Shown: one piece after another, positions 32,444 to 40,741 of the stretch | How the letters are laid out: every line of letters begins with the position of its first letter | Position numbering within the stretch: position 1 is the stretch's first letter | Source: Acidimicrobiales bacterium | GTDB lineage: Bacteria > Actinomycetota > Acidimicrobiia > Acidimicrobiales > AC-14 | Direction of reading: 5' to 3' | DNA length: 64,000 nt | Assembly: GCA_025463925.1 (NCBI GenBank) | Contig: JAODBK010000015.1 | Span: 1 to 64,000 of the forward strand | The notes under the pieces: generated by a model | The model's database searches: none | Told to the model about the DNA's origin: nothing | Seen by the model: the letters and a program-made list of their open reading frames with translations, nothing else | Made by a program: the position numbers and the translations under genes

Positions 32444-33934
32444 CTAAGAGCCCAGCCGGTCCAACAGCTCGGCCGGGGTGGAACATGCCTCGAGCAGCTC
32501 GTCGACATGAGCTGCCGTGCCGCGGAGCGGCTCCATCATCGGGACCCTCCGCAGCGGGTCGGTGCCGAGGTCGAACACCAACGAATCCCAGTTGGCTGCC
32601 GCAATGGATGATGCCCATCGCTGCAGGCAACGGCCACGGAAATACGCGCGGGTGTCGGGCGGGGGCTCGGTCATGGCCCGCTCGACCGACGCGTCGTCCG
32701 TCAGCCGTTCGGTTGCCAGCTTCGCGAACAGCGACCGCCCCGGCCGGACGTCGTGGTACTGCAGATCCATCGCGGCCATCTTGTGGTCGTCCCACGTCAG
32801 CCCGTTCCGCGACCGGTACGCGTCCAGCAGGGTGTACTTCGCGACCCAGTCGAGCTGGTCCGACAGCGACATCGGGTCGGTCTCCAGCGCGGTGAGCACC
32901 GACTCCCAGCGCATCAGCACGTCGGTGCCCACGTCCTGGCCGACCGACTCGAGGCCGCGGTCCTCGGCGTACTTGCGGGCCAGGTCGAACAGCTCCCACT
33001 GGAGCTGCACCCCGGTCAGGCGGCGGCCGTCGGCGAGCTCGACCGGCTCGGACAACGCCAGGTCGTACGACACCTTGCGGATCGCCTGCACCGGGTTGGC
33101 CAACGACAGGTTGATGTCACCGAAGAAGTCGTCCTCGATCATCGAGAGCACGATGGCCGTCGTGCCGAGCTTGAGGTACGTCGCGACCTCGCAGAGGTTG
33201 GCGTCGCCCACGATGACGTGGAGCCGCCGGTACTTCTGCGCGTCGGCGTGCGGCTCGTCGCGGGTGTTGACGATCGGTCGCTTCAACGTCGTCTCGAGGC
33301 CGACCTCCTCCTCGAAGAAGTCAGCCCGCTGGCTCAGCTGGAAGTGCACGCCGGCGGTGGAGGACGACGGCGCCTCCGACCCCACCTTGCCGGCGCCGCA
33401 GTACACCTGCCGCGTCACGAAGTGCGGCAGCACGTACTGCACGATCTTGGCGAACGGCACCGAGCGGTCCATGAGGTAGTTCTCGTGGGTGCCGTACGAG
33501 TTGCCCTTGCGGTCGGAGTTGTTCTTGTAGACCACCACGTCCTGGCCGGCCGGCAGCACCTGGGCCGCGGCCTCCATCGACCGGGCCAGGATCCACTCCC
33601 CCGCCTTGTCGTACAGGACACACTGCGCGGCGTCGGCGCACTCCGGCGTGGAGTACTCCGGGTGGGCGTGATCGACGTAGTACCGCGCGCCGTTGGTGAG
33701 CACCGCGTTCACCAGGTGGGTCTCCACCTCCGGCGGCATCGAGCCCTCACGGGCGAAGCCGCGGGCGTCCCGGCCGGGCGACTCGTCCTCGAAGTCCCAC
33801 CCGACCTTGCGGGCGAGCTGCGAGACATAGGCGTTGATCAGGAGCGAGGACGCGGTGATCGGGTTGGACTCGCCCCCGCCGCGGAGGACGATCCCGTACT
33901 CCGTCTCGATCCCGCACACCTTGCGAATGGCCAT
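32444..33934 (-). CDS. dop: Pup deamidase/depupylase Dop
   Basis: 496 residues. RKVCGIETEYGI opening, ESPGRDARGFAREG (the Dop loop, absent from PafA), GARYYVDHAHPEYSTPEC, KNNSDRKGNSYGTHENYL and NTRDEPHAD. Converts Pup-Gln to Pup-Glu and removes Pup from substrates. ATG at 33934, 9 bases after TAGCTT; pup follows 20 bases downstream. Confidence 0.96.
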   Translation of the reverse strand: MAIRKVCGIETEYGIVLRGGGESNPITASSLLINAYVSQLARKVGWDFEDESPGRDARGFAREGSMPPEVETHLVNAVLTNGARYYVDHAHPEYSTPECADAAQCVLYDKAGEWILARSMEAAAQVLPAGQDVVVYKNNSDRKGNSYGTHENYLMDRSVPFAKIVQYVLPHFVTRQVYCGAGKVGSEAPSSSTAGVHFQLSQRADFFEEEVGLETTLKRPIVNTRDEPHADAQKYRRLHVIVGDANLCEVATYLKLGTTAIVLSMIEDDFFGDINLSLANPVQAIRKVSYDLALSEPVELADGRRLTGVQLQWELFDLARKYAEDRGLESVGQDVGTDVLMRWESVLTALETDPMSLSDQLDWVAKYTLLDAYRSRNGLTWDDHKMAAMDLQYHDVRPGRSLFAKLATERLTDDASVERAMTEPPPDTRAYFRGRCLQRWASSIAAANWDSLVFDLGTDPLRRVPMMEPLRGTAAHVDELLEACSTPAELLDRLGS

Positions 33935-33943
33935 GCCAGGTCG

Positions 33944-33949
33944 AAGCTA
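33944..33949 (-). promoter_or_regulatory. putative -10 element of dop-pup-prcBA (TAGCTT)
   Basis: TAGCTT on the minus strand, 9 bases before ATG 33934, within a 46-base gap after mpa. Confidence 0.35.
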
Positions 33950-33980
33950 CCCCGGTATGCCCGGATACACGAGCACACGG

Positions 33981-35780
33981 CTAGAGATATTGGCCCGTCG
34001 CGACCCGCTCGATGGATCGGCCACCCTGGGTGTCGTCGCCCTCCGACAGCAGGGTGCGGATGTAGACGATCCGCTCGCCCTTCTTGCCCGAGATCTTCGC
34101 CCAGTCGTCCGGGTTGGTGGTGTTCGGCAGGTCCTCGTGCTCCTTGTACTCCTGCCGGATCGACGCCAGCAGGTCGGCGGTGCGGATGCCCCGGCCCTCG
34201 TTGGCGATCCGCCGCTTGATGGCCAGCTTCTTGGCCCGTTGCACGATGTTCATGATCATGGCGCCGGAGGAGAAGTCCTTGAAGTAGAGGATCTCCTTGT
34301 CGCCGTTCTGGTAGGTGACCTCGAGGAACCGGTTGACGTCGTCCTCGCGGTACATCTCCTCGACGGTGCGCTCGATCATCGACTGGACGCACTTGGCCGG
34401 GTCGCCGCCGCCCAGGTCTCGGACCTCGTCGGCGTCCAGCGGCAGGTCGGGCGTGAGGTAGCGCGAGAAGATCTGCGCCGCCTGCTCGAGCCCCGGGCGC
34501 TCGATCTTGATCTTCACGTCGAGCCGCCCCGGCCGCAGGATCGCCGGGTCGATCAGGTCCTCGCGGTTGGAGGCGCCGATGACGATGACGTTCTTCAGGG
34601 CCTCCACCCCGTCGATCTCGGCCAGCAGCTGCGGGACGATGGTGGACTCCATGTCGGAGCTGATGCCGGTGCCGCGGGTGCGGAAGAGCGAGTCCATCTC
34701 GTCGAAGAAGACGATGACGGGCATGCCTTCCTCGGACTTCTCACGAGCCCGCTGGAACACCAGCCGGATCTGCCGCTCCGTCTCCCCGACGTACTTGTTG
34801 AGCAGCTCCGGGCCCTTGATGTTGAGGAAGTAGCTCTTGGCGCCGGTGTCGCCGCTGACCTCGGCCACCTTCTTGGCCAGGCTGTTGGCCACCGCCTTGG
34901 CGATGAGCGTCTTGCCACACCCCGGCGGGCCGTACAGCAGGATCCCCTTGGGCGCCGGCAACTTGTGCTCGATGAACAGGTCGCGATGCACGAACGGCAG
35001 CTCGACCGCGTCGGTGATCTGCTCGATCTGGTTGTCGAGGCCGCCCACGTCCTCGTAGGAGATGTCCGGCACCTCCTCGAGCACCAGCTCCTCGACCTCC
35101 GGCCGCGGCAGTCGCTCGAGCAACAGGCCGGTGCGGGAGTCCATCATCAGCGTGTCGCCCGACCGGATGCGCTGGCCCATCAGGGCGTCCGAGATCTCGA
35201 CGACCCGCTCCTCGTCCGCCCGGCCGACGATGATCGCCCGCTTGCCGTCCTCGAGGACCTCCTTCATCGTGACGACCTCGCCCGAGATCTCCGGGCTGCG
35301 GGCCAGCACGACGTTGAGGGACTCGTTGAGGACGACCTCCTGGCCGCGGGTCAGGTCGTCGTCCTCGATCTCGGGGTGCAGCGCCACCCGCATCTTGCGG
35401 CCGCCCGAGAACACGTCGACCGTGCCGTCGTCGTTGCGGCCGAGGTAGGTGCCGTAGGCCGACGGGGGCTGGGTGAGCTTCTCGACCTCCTCGCGCAGCT
35501 CGGCGATGTGCTCGCGTGCCTCGCGCAAGGTGTAGGAGAGCTTCTCGTTCTGGGAGACCGCCTGGGCCAGTTGGCCCTTGGTCTCCAGCAGGCGCTCCTC
35601 GAGGGTGCGGACGCGCTTCGGGGCGTCCTGCAACTTGCGCCGCAGCTGGACGACCTCCTCCTCCAGCGTCTTCGCCTGCTCGAGCAGTGCGGCGACCTGC
35701 TGCTCGTACTCGGAGAGGCGACGTTCGTACTCGTTGCTCGGCGCGGGGACCACCTCCTCCTCCGTTGATTGAACATACAC
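33981..35780 (-). CDS. mpa: proteasome-associated AAA ATPase Mpa/ARC
   Basis: 599 residues. N-terminal coiled coil (about 15-75) for Pup binding, tandem OB domains (about 80-230), AAA domain with GPPGCGKT (Walker A) and [12 protein letters not shown] (Walker B), and the C-terminal GQYL that docks into PrcA pockets. It unfolds pupylated proteins into the proteasome. GTG start at 35780 is likely but not certain: a second in-frame GTG at 35753 follows GGAGGAGGAG directly, too close to serve as its ribosome site. Confidence 0.96.
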   Translation of the reverse strand: MYVQSTEEEVVPAPSNEYERRLSEYEQQVAALLEQAKTLEEEVVQLRRKLQDAPKRVRTLEERLLETKGQLAQAVSQNEKLSYTLREAREHIAELREEVEKLTQPPSAYGTYLGRNDDGTVDVFSGGRKMRVALHPEIEDDDLTRGQEVVLNESLNVVLARSPEISGEVVTMKEVLEDGKRAIIVGRADEERVVEISDALMGQRIRSGDTLMMDSRTGLLLERLPRPEVEELVLEEVPDISYEDVGGLDNQIEQITDAVELPFVHRDLFIEHKLPAPKGILLYGPPGCGKTLIAKAVANSLAKKVAEVSGDTGAKSYFLNIKGPELLNKYVGETERQIRLVFQRAREKSEEGMPVIVFFDEMDSLFRTRGTGISSDMESTIVPQLLAEIDGVEALKNVIVIGASNREDLIDPAILRPGRLDVKIKIERPGLEQAAQIFSRYLTPDLPLDADEVRDLGGGDPAKCVQSMIERTVEEMYREDDVNRFLEVTYQNGDKEILYFKDFSSGAMIMNIVQRAKKLAIKRRIANEGRGIRTADLLASIRQEYKEHEDLPNTTNPDDWAKISGKKGERIVYIRTLLSEGDDTQGGRSIERVATGQYL

Positions 35781-35818
35781 CGGGGATTCTCGCTAGCCGC
35801 GGAGCCTGAAGGTACGCG

Positions 35819-35843
35819 ATTTACCTCGCCAATACCGGGTAAA

Positions 35844-35844
<1 letters not shown>
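35819..35844. promoter_or_regulatory. inverted repeat ATTTACC-N12-GGTAAAT in the mpa/ferredoxin gap
   Basis: Perfect 7-base arms (35819-35825 and 35838-35844) in the divergent intergenic region, with the right arm touching the ferredoxin -35 box. The AT-rich arms stand out in this genome. Candidate operator for one or both genes. Confidence 0.4.
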
Positions 35845-36177
<333 letters not shown>

Positions 36178-36195
36178 CGCCCCGGCGTCGCCCGA

Positions 36196-36216
36196 CCCCC
36201 GGCGGGCCCGCGGGGG
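36196..36216. terminator. hairpin between convergent ferredoxin and marP genes
   Basis: CCCCCG (36196-36201) and CGGGGG (36211-36216) form a 6-base-pair stem with a 9-base loop, followed on the plus strand by CTCTTCT. Could stop transcription of the ferredoxin gene. Confidence 0.45.
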
Positions 36217-36237
36217 CTCTTCTCGTGCTCGGCGCGC

Positions 36238-37407
36238 TCAGGCGGCGTTGAGGCACGGACCGGTGTCGGCGCCGACGTGCGGCTTGGCCAGCACGGCGCG
36301 CAGCTCCTCGCTGGTGAGCGCGTAGGCGGTCCCCGGGCGGTCGGGGGCGATCGCGAACGCGACCCCGATCACCGCCCCGTCGCGGTCGGCCAGCGCCCCG
36401 CCGGAATCGCCCGGGCGGAGATCGGCGGCGAGGATGAACACCTGCCGGCGGGTCTCGTGGCGGTCGTACAGGTCGCGGCCGACGGCGACGATCTGCTGGC
36501 GGATCGCGGCCGGGGAGACCGCCACGTCCTTCTGCCCGCCGGGATGGCCGAACACCGCGCCGGTCTCGCCCTCCTTGCCGTTGGCGATCGACAGCGGCGC
36601 TTCCCGCAGGCCGGGAACGGCCAGCACGGCGAGATCGCGGTCGGGGTCGAACACGACCACCGCCGCCCGGACCCGTCGCCCGGCCGGAGTGATGACGTCG
36701 GTCTGCTTCTCACCGGCGACGACGTGGGCGTTGGTCACGATGGTGTCGGCGGCGACCGCGAAACCGCTGCCGTCCTGGATCCGGCGGCACGCCACGCCCT
36801 CGACCCGCACGGTCGACTGGATCACGCGGGCCACGACGTCCGGCGGCAGTCCGGAGTCGGCGGGCGGTGGCCCGGTGTTCGGCGCCGGCCGCAGCGCGTC
36901 GAACACCTTGGGGAAGTTGTCGTTCCCGACGAGCCGGCGCAGCGCCTGCAGGGTGTCGGGTGGGCGGAGCGGGACGTCGGCGATGGCCCGCGCGATGCGC
37001 GAGTTGCGGGCTTCGCGGGACCACCACCCGGGGACGTCGGCCATCGAAGGCAGCAGCAGCCACACCGCGACGGCGACGCCGAGGCCGCCGGCGATCGCGC
37101 CGGCGACACGGTCGGCGGTCCGGAGGGGCCCGAGCGGGATCACCTTCTGCACCGCGCCGCCGACGAGCAGCCCGAGGGCCTGACCGATGAAGGCCGCGCC
37201 GACCAGCATGCCGACGGCGACGAGCAGCCGATTGGACGGCGTGGCGTTGCGGAGGGCGTCGACCACTTGCGGGAGCAGTCGGGCACCGACGACCAGCCCC
37301 AAGGCCAGGCCGGCCCACGACGCGGCGCGCGCCAGGAGTCCCAGGCGGTACCCGCCGAGGACCGCGACGACCGCGACGGTGACGATGATCAGGTCGAGGA
37401 GGTTCAC
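36238..37407 (-). CDS. marP: MarP-like membrane serine protease (CvpA plus trypsin domain)
   Basis: 389 residues. Four membrane helices at 1-125 form a CvpA domain; the extracytoplasmic trypsin-like domain (about 190-385) has the triad His228 (TNAHVV), Asp258 (DRDLAVL) and Ser335 (RPGDSGGAL). Two Cys (ACRR near 205 and the final PCLNAA) could form the regulatory disulfide known in mycobacterial MarP, which protects against acid stress by cell-wall processing. GTG start, 27 bases after trmI. Confidence 0.92.
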   Translation of the reverse strand: MNLLDLIIVTVAVVAVLGGYRLGLLARAASWAGLALGLVVGARLLPQVVDALRNATPSNRLLVAVGMLVGAAFIGQALGLLVGGAVQKVIPLGPLRTADRVAGAIAGGLGVAVAVWLLLPSMADVPGWWSREARNSRIARAIADVPLRPPDTLQALRRLVGNDNFPKVFDALRPAPNTGPPPADSGLPPDVVARVIQSTVRVEGVACRRIQDGSGFAVAADTIVTNAHVVAGEKQTDVITPAGRRVRAAVVVFDPDRDLAVLAVPGLREAPLSIANGKEGETGAVFGHPGGQKDVAVSPAAIRQQIVAVGRDLYDRHETRRQVFILAADLRPGDSGGALADRDGAVIGVAFAIAPDRPGTAYALTSEELRAVLAKPHVGADTGPCLNAA

Positions 37408-37434
37408 TTCGGCGGCGGCGCCCGGTCGTCCGGC

Positions 37435-38202
37435 TCAGCCACCCAGCAACCGGGCGTGGGTGAGGAAGCCGGTGTGGGCCACCATGCGGTGGTCGGGCCG
37501 CACCGACTGGCCCTCGACGTGCCAGGAGCGCTGGAGCACCTCGATCGTCTCGGCCAACCCGAACGCGCTCTCGGCCAGCGCCTCGCGCAGCTGCGCGACC
37601 TGGCCGATGGTCGGGAGGTAGGCCACGAGGATGCCGCCGTGGTGCATCGCCGCGGCCGCGTGCTTCACCACCCGCCAGGGCTCCGGGAGGTCGAGCACGA
37701 CGCGATCCAGCCCGGTGGCCTCGATGCCCTCGTAGGCGTCGCGCACCTCGACGGTGTACCGCTGGCCGTCACCGAGGAACGCCTCGACGTTGGCCCGGGC
37801 GCGGGCCGCGAAGTCGTCGCGGATCTCGTAGCCGAGGATGTCGGCGCCGGCGCGGAGCAACGTCATCGAGAGCGCGCCCGAACCGAGGCCCGACTCGAAG
37901 ACGCGCGCGCCTGGGAAGACGTCGGCCAGCATCAGCAACGGCCCGAGATCCTTTGGGTAGATCACCTGCGCGCCGCGCGGCATCTTCAACACGAAGTCGG
38001 CCAGGGTCGGGCGGATGGCGACGTACCGGGCGCCACCGCTCGATCGGACGGTCGTCCCCTCCGGTCGCCCGATGAGCTCGTCGTGCTCGGTGACCCCCGA
38101 GTGGCTGTGGAACTGGCCGCCGGTCGCGAGGGTGACGAGATAGCGCCGCGCCTTCCCGTCGACCAGCATCACCTTCTCTCCCGGCGTGAACGGACGCGAC
38201 AC
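37435..38202 (-). CDS. trmI: tRNA (adenine-58-N1)-methyltransferase TrmI
   Basis: 255 residues from GTG 38202. N-terminal small beta domain, then a Rossmann methyltransferase: IYPKDLGPLLMLADVFPGAR, SAM loop FESGLGSGALSMTLLRA, motif IV LDLPEPW. These match TrmI, which makes m1A58 in the tRNA T-loop. Only two bases after ttuA. A second T-loop modification gene next to it suggests a shared role. Confidence 0.94.
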   Translation of the reverse strand: MSRPFTPGEKVMLVDGKARRYLVTLATGGQFHSHSGVTEHDELIGRPEGTTVRSSGGARYVAIRPTLADFVLKMPRGAQVIYPKDLGPLLMLADVFPGARVFESGLGSGALSMTLLRAGADILGYEIRDDFAARARANVEAFLGDGQRYTVEVRDAYEGIEATGLDRVVLDLPEPWRVVKHAAAAMHHGGILVAYLPTIGQVAQLREALAESAFGLAETIEVLQRSWHVEGQSVRPDHRMVAHTGFLTHARLLGG

Positions 38203-38204
38203 GA

Positions 38205-39110
38205 CTATCTCGCGACCTTGGCGACCAGCGCGCAGAACGCGCACAGGCCGGCGTTGGTGGTCGGCGCGCCGCAACCCTCGCACGCGACCAACCGGTCCCG
38301 GCCGGCGGCGGTCTCCTCGGCGAACTTGGACGACGCCCGGTCGAGGAAGCCGAAGTAGAACGCCGCCTTGCTGCCCGGCGACTGCGCTTCGATGTCGTTG
38401 AGCGCGGCCTTGTAGCCCAGGTGCTTGTTGCCCACCGCGTTGGGGCACTCCTCGACGATGTAGTCGATGCCGGTGAGCACGCAGTACGCCGCCGTCTCGC
38501 GCTCGCCGAGCCGGATCAGCGGCTTCACCTTGCGGGCGAACCCCTGCGCCGCCGGCAGCACCGGGAGCTGGCGGCCGAGGTAGTCGGTGTTCCAGCGCAG
38601 GACGTTGCCGAACAGCACCGCGGCCTCGTCGTCGAGGTTGTGCCCGGTCGCGACCACGTCGTAGCCGCCGTCCAGCGCCGCCTGGTTGAACAGGTGGCGC
38701 TTCGACAGGCCGCACGCCGAGCACGGGACGCGGCGGGTGGCCGCGGCCGCGCCCGGGATGTCGAACCCGTACTCGGACGGGATGTCGACCTCGATCAGCG
38801 TGGCGCGTCGCGTCGCCGCATACGCGCGGGCCATCGCGCCCGAGTCGTCGGAGTACTCGCCGATGCCGAGCCCGAGATAGAGGCCGTCGGCGTCGACCCC
38901 CAGGTCGAGCAGGACGTCCCAGAGCGCGAGCGAGTCCTTGCCGCCCGACACCGCGACGAGCACCCGGTCCCCCGGCACCAGCATCGACCAGTCCTCGACC
39001 GCCCGCTTCACCTGTTCGCGGCAATGGCGGAGGAAGCAGTCACGGCAGAAGCCGGCGTTGTGGCGGCGGATGTCGATGACCGCCGGCTCCCGGCAGCTGC
39101 GGCACTTCAC
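38205..39110 (-). CDS. ttuA: TtuA-type tRNA 2-thiolation enzyme (TtcA/CTU1 family)
   Basis: 301 residues. N-terminal zinc finger (Cys3, Cys6, Cys22, Cys25), PP-loop SGGKDS (55-60), the Fe-S cysteines Cys130 and Cys133 (PCSAC) with Cys222 (EECPN), and a C-terminal zinc finger (CEGC...CAFC). As I recall, Thermus TtuA uses Cys130, Cys133 and Cys222, the same numbers. TtuA converts T54 to 2-thio-T54 with sulfur from TtuB. GTG start, 10 bases after the carrier gene. Confidence 0.92.
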   Translation of the reverse strand: MKCRSCREPAVIDIRRHNAGFCRDCFLRHCREQVKRAVEDWSMLVPGDRVLVAVSGGKDSLALWDVLLDLGVDADGLYLGLGIGEYSDDSGAMARAYAATRRATLIEVDIPSEYGFDIPGAAAATRRVPCSACGLSKRHLFNQAALDGGYDVVATGHNLDDEAAVLFGNVLRWNTDYLGRQLPVLPAAQGFARKVKPLIRLGERETAAYCVLTGIDYIVEECPNAVGNKHLGYKAALNDIEAQSPGSKAAFYFGFLDRASSKFAEETAAGRDRLVACEGCGAPTTNAGLCAFCALVAKVAR

Positions 39111-39120
39111 GACGGTCCCG

Positions 39121-39321
39121 TCATCGGGCGCCGCCGGAGATCACGGGCCGGATCTCGACCTCGTCGTGGTCGGCCAGCGCAGCGTCGCCGGTGACGAGCG
39201 TGTCGCCGCGGATCACCAGCACCGACTCGCGGTTGAGCTGGAGGCGATCGAGCAGCGCGTGCACCCGCATCGGGCCCGGCATCTCGAGCTCGCGCCGGGG
39301 GTTGCGGAGGAGGACTTTCAC
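39121..39321 (-). CDS. ttuB: TtuB-like ThiS/MoaD-family sulfur carrier ending in GGAR
   Basis: 66 residues from GTG 39321 (GTGA overlap with the upstream gene). Beta-grasp pattern: VKVLLRNPRRELEM, VHALLDRLQLNRESVLVIRG and the late strand DEVEIRPVISGG. Sulfur carriers act through a free C-terminal GG thiocarboxylate. Here two residues (AR) follow the GG, so either trimming is needed or this protein is not a classical carrier. The next gene, ttuA, is its expected client. Confidence 0.82.
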   Translation of the reverse strand: MKVLLRNPRRELEMPGPMRVHALLDRLQLNRESVLVIRGDTLVTGDAALADHDEVEIRPVISGGAR

Positions 39322-39518
39322 TCGGCCAGTTTCGCGTGGGAGATGACCAGGGTCTCTCCGGGCGCCAACTCCTCGCGGTAGACGACCTTCTCCTCGCCCT
39401 TGCCCATCACCCGCTTCGCCACGTGCAGCGCGCCGGCCACGGCCATGACGTACGTCCACCCGCGGCTGCCACCGAGCAGTCCCCTGCGGAACCCGGCCCG
39501 CGCCAGCCGACGCAGCAT
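39318..39518 (-). CDS. small basic protein of unknown function
   Basis: 66 residues, ATG at 39518. Arg-rich start (LRRLARAGFRRGLLGGSRGW), a short hydrophobic stretch (TYVMAVAGALHVA) and a charged end (KGEEKVVYREELAPGETLVI). I do not recognise it. It sits between a small membrane protein and the sulfur carrier in a tightly coupled operon. Confidence 0.6.
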   Translation of the reverse strand: MLRRLARAGFRRGLLGGSRGWTYVMAVAGALHVAKRVMGKGEEKVVYREELAPGETLVISHAKLAE

Positions 39519-39522
39519 CCCG

Positions 39523-39744
39523 TCAGACCCGCCGGATCTCGACGACGGTGGTCTCCTTCTTGCCCTTGCGCTTGCCGAGCCAGAACACCAGGCCGACCAC
39601 GACGACTGCCGCGGCCACCCCGACGTACAGCCCCACCTGTTTCGCCTGCTGGCCGGTCTGCTCGACCTCGCCGCGCAGCTCGCGGAGCTTGGCTTCGATG
39701 TCCTCGCGCCGGATCGGCGTGTCCTGCGCCGCGACGGTGGTCAT
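39523..39744 (-). CDS. small single-helix membrane protein
   Basis: 73 residues, ATG 39744 overlapping the upstream stop (ATGA). N-terminal charged helix (REDIEAKLRELRGEVEQ), one membrane helix (about 38-55, VGLYVGVAAAVVVVGLVFWL) and a basic tail with Lys clusters. Resembles small membrane proteins annotated as hypothetical in actinobacteria. Confidence 0.65.
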   Translation of the reverse strand: MTTVAAQDTPIRREDIEAKLRELRGEVEQTGQQAKQVGLYVGVAAAVVVVGLVFWLGKRKGKKETTVVEIRRV

Positions 39745-40070
39745 GGGCGGGATCCCTTCTTGCGGGTGGCACGGGCCACCGCCAGCCCGGCGACCAGCCC
39801 GCAGAACACCAGCGCGATGGCGTACGGCGCCCACGTCAGGTGGCCGGTGAAGTGGTGGTCGGTCTCCGTCTGCAGCGCCCGGAGGCCGCCGAGCACGACC
39901 AGCACGAGGCCGAGTCCGAGCAGGAACGAGCCGGCGACGCCCCACGCCACGAACCGGCCGAGGCTCTTGATGGGCGCGACCGTCTCCTGCTTGAAGTAGG
40001 CGACGACCAGCTCCCACAGCTCCTGGGCGGTGACCACCACGCTCTTGCTCTGTCCGGACGGTTCGGGCAC
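39741..40070 (-). CDS. two-helix membrane protein, holin-superfamily-like (DUF)
   Basis: 109 residues from GTG 40070. A soluble segment (AQELWELVVAYFKQETVAPI) is followed by two membrane helices (about 45-65, VAWGVAGSFLLGLGLVLVVL; and 79-98, WAPYAIALVFCGLVAGLAVA). This layout is common in actinobacterial proteins annotated phage holin-like, without evidence of lysis function. First of three small membrane-related genes before the tRNA modification genes. Confidence 0.6.
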   Translation of the reverse strand: MPEPSGQSKSVVVTAQELWELVVAYFKQETVAPIKSLGRFVAWGVAGSFLLGLGLVLVVLGGLRALQTETDHHFTGHLTWAPYAIALVFCGLVAGLAVARATRKKGSRP

Positions 40071-40120
40071 GCGGGGCTCCCAGGCGACGGCGGGGCGCTC
40101 TACCCCGACGGCCGGTGTTC

Positions 40121-40741
40121 CTACCCCCCTTGGGCGCGGCGTGCAAGCACATCCAACTCGTCGGCGAGCAACTCGCCGACGAGGCCGAGCCGGGCGTCGA
40201 CGCCGTCGGTCGCGAGCACGCGCTGCGCGTCGAGTGGTCCCATCCCGGCCAGCGCGACGCACTGCGCGGCGGCGACCGCATCGTCCCCGGCCAGGTCGAC
40301 GGTCGCCGCCTCGGCGGGCAGGCCGAGCTCGGTGCGCATGGCGAGGAGGCGGCGGAGCCGTTGCTCGACGTCGGCGCGGTGGGACGAGCCGGCCGGCCCG
40401 GCCGGTCCGTCGGCCAGGTCCACCACGTCGGCCTGCGGGTACGGGTCGTCGGGAAGCCAGCTCGCGACGCGCAGCCGGTTGATCCCGGCCACCGCCAGCA
40501 CCCAACGCCCGTCGGGCAACTCGCGGGCTTCGATGATCCGGGCGCGCGTGCCGACGTCGAACCGGCTGTCGCCGCCGCCGACCTCGTTGCCGCGCTCGAT
40601 CAGCACGACGCCGAACTCGGGTGTGCCGGTGAGGCAGTCGTGCACGAGCACGCGGTAGCGCGGCTCGAACACGTGCAGCGGCATCACCAGGCCCGGGAAG
40701 AGCACGGCGCCGAGCGGGAACATCGGCAGCCGCGTCGTCAT
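40121..40741 (-). CDS. LON N-terminal (substrate-binding) domain protein
   Basis: 206 residues consisting of a LON N-terminal domain alone: LPMFPLGAVLFPGLVMPLHV, FEPRYRVLVHDCL, FGVVLIERGNEVGGGD and RLRVASWLPDDPYP. No AAA or protease part. Such stand-alone proteins may bind unfolded substrates. The ATG overlaps the dacB stop (ATGA), so the two are coupled. Confidence 0.88.
   Translation of the reverse strand: MTTRLPMFPLGAVLFPGLVMPLHVFEPRYRVLVHDCLTGTPEFGVVLIERGNEVGGGDSRFDVGTRARIIEARELPDGRWVLAVAGINRLRVASWLPDDPYPQADVVDLADGPAGPAGSSHRADVEQRLRRLLAMRTELGLPAEAATVDLAGDDAVAAAQCVALAGMGPLDAQRVLATDGVDARLGLVGELLADELDVLARRAQGG

Noticed and set aside
36178-36237. GCGGGCCCGC palindrome as a regulator site.
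   Set aside because: It is the loop of the probable terminator hairpin between convergent genes, where an operator would have no promoter to control.
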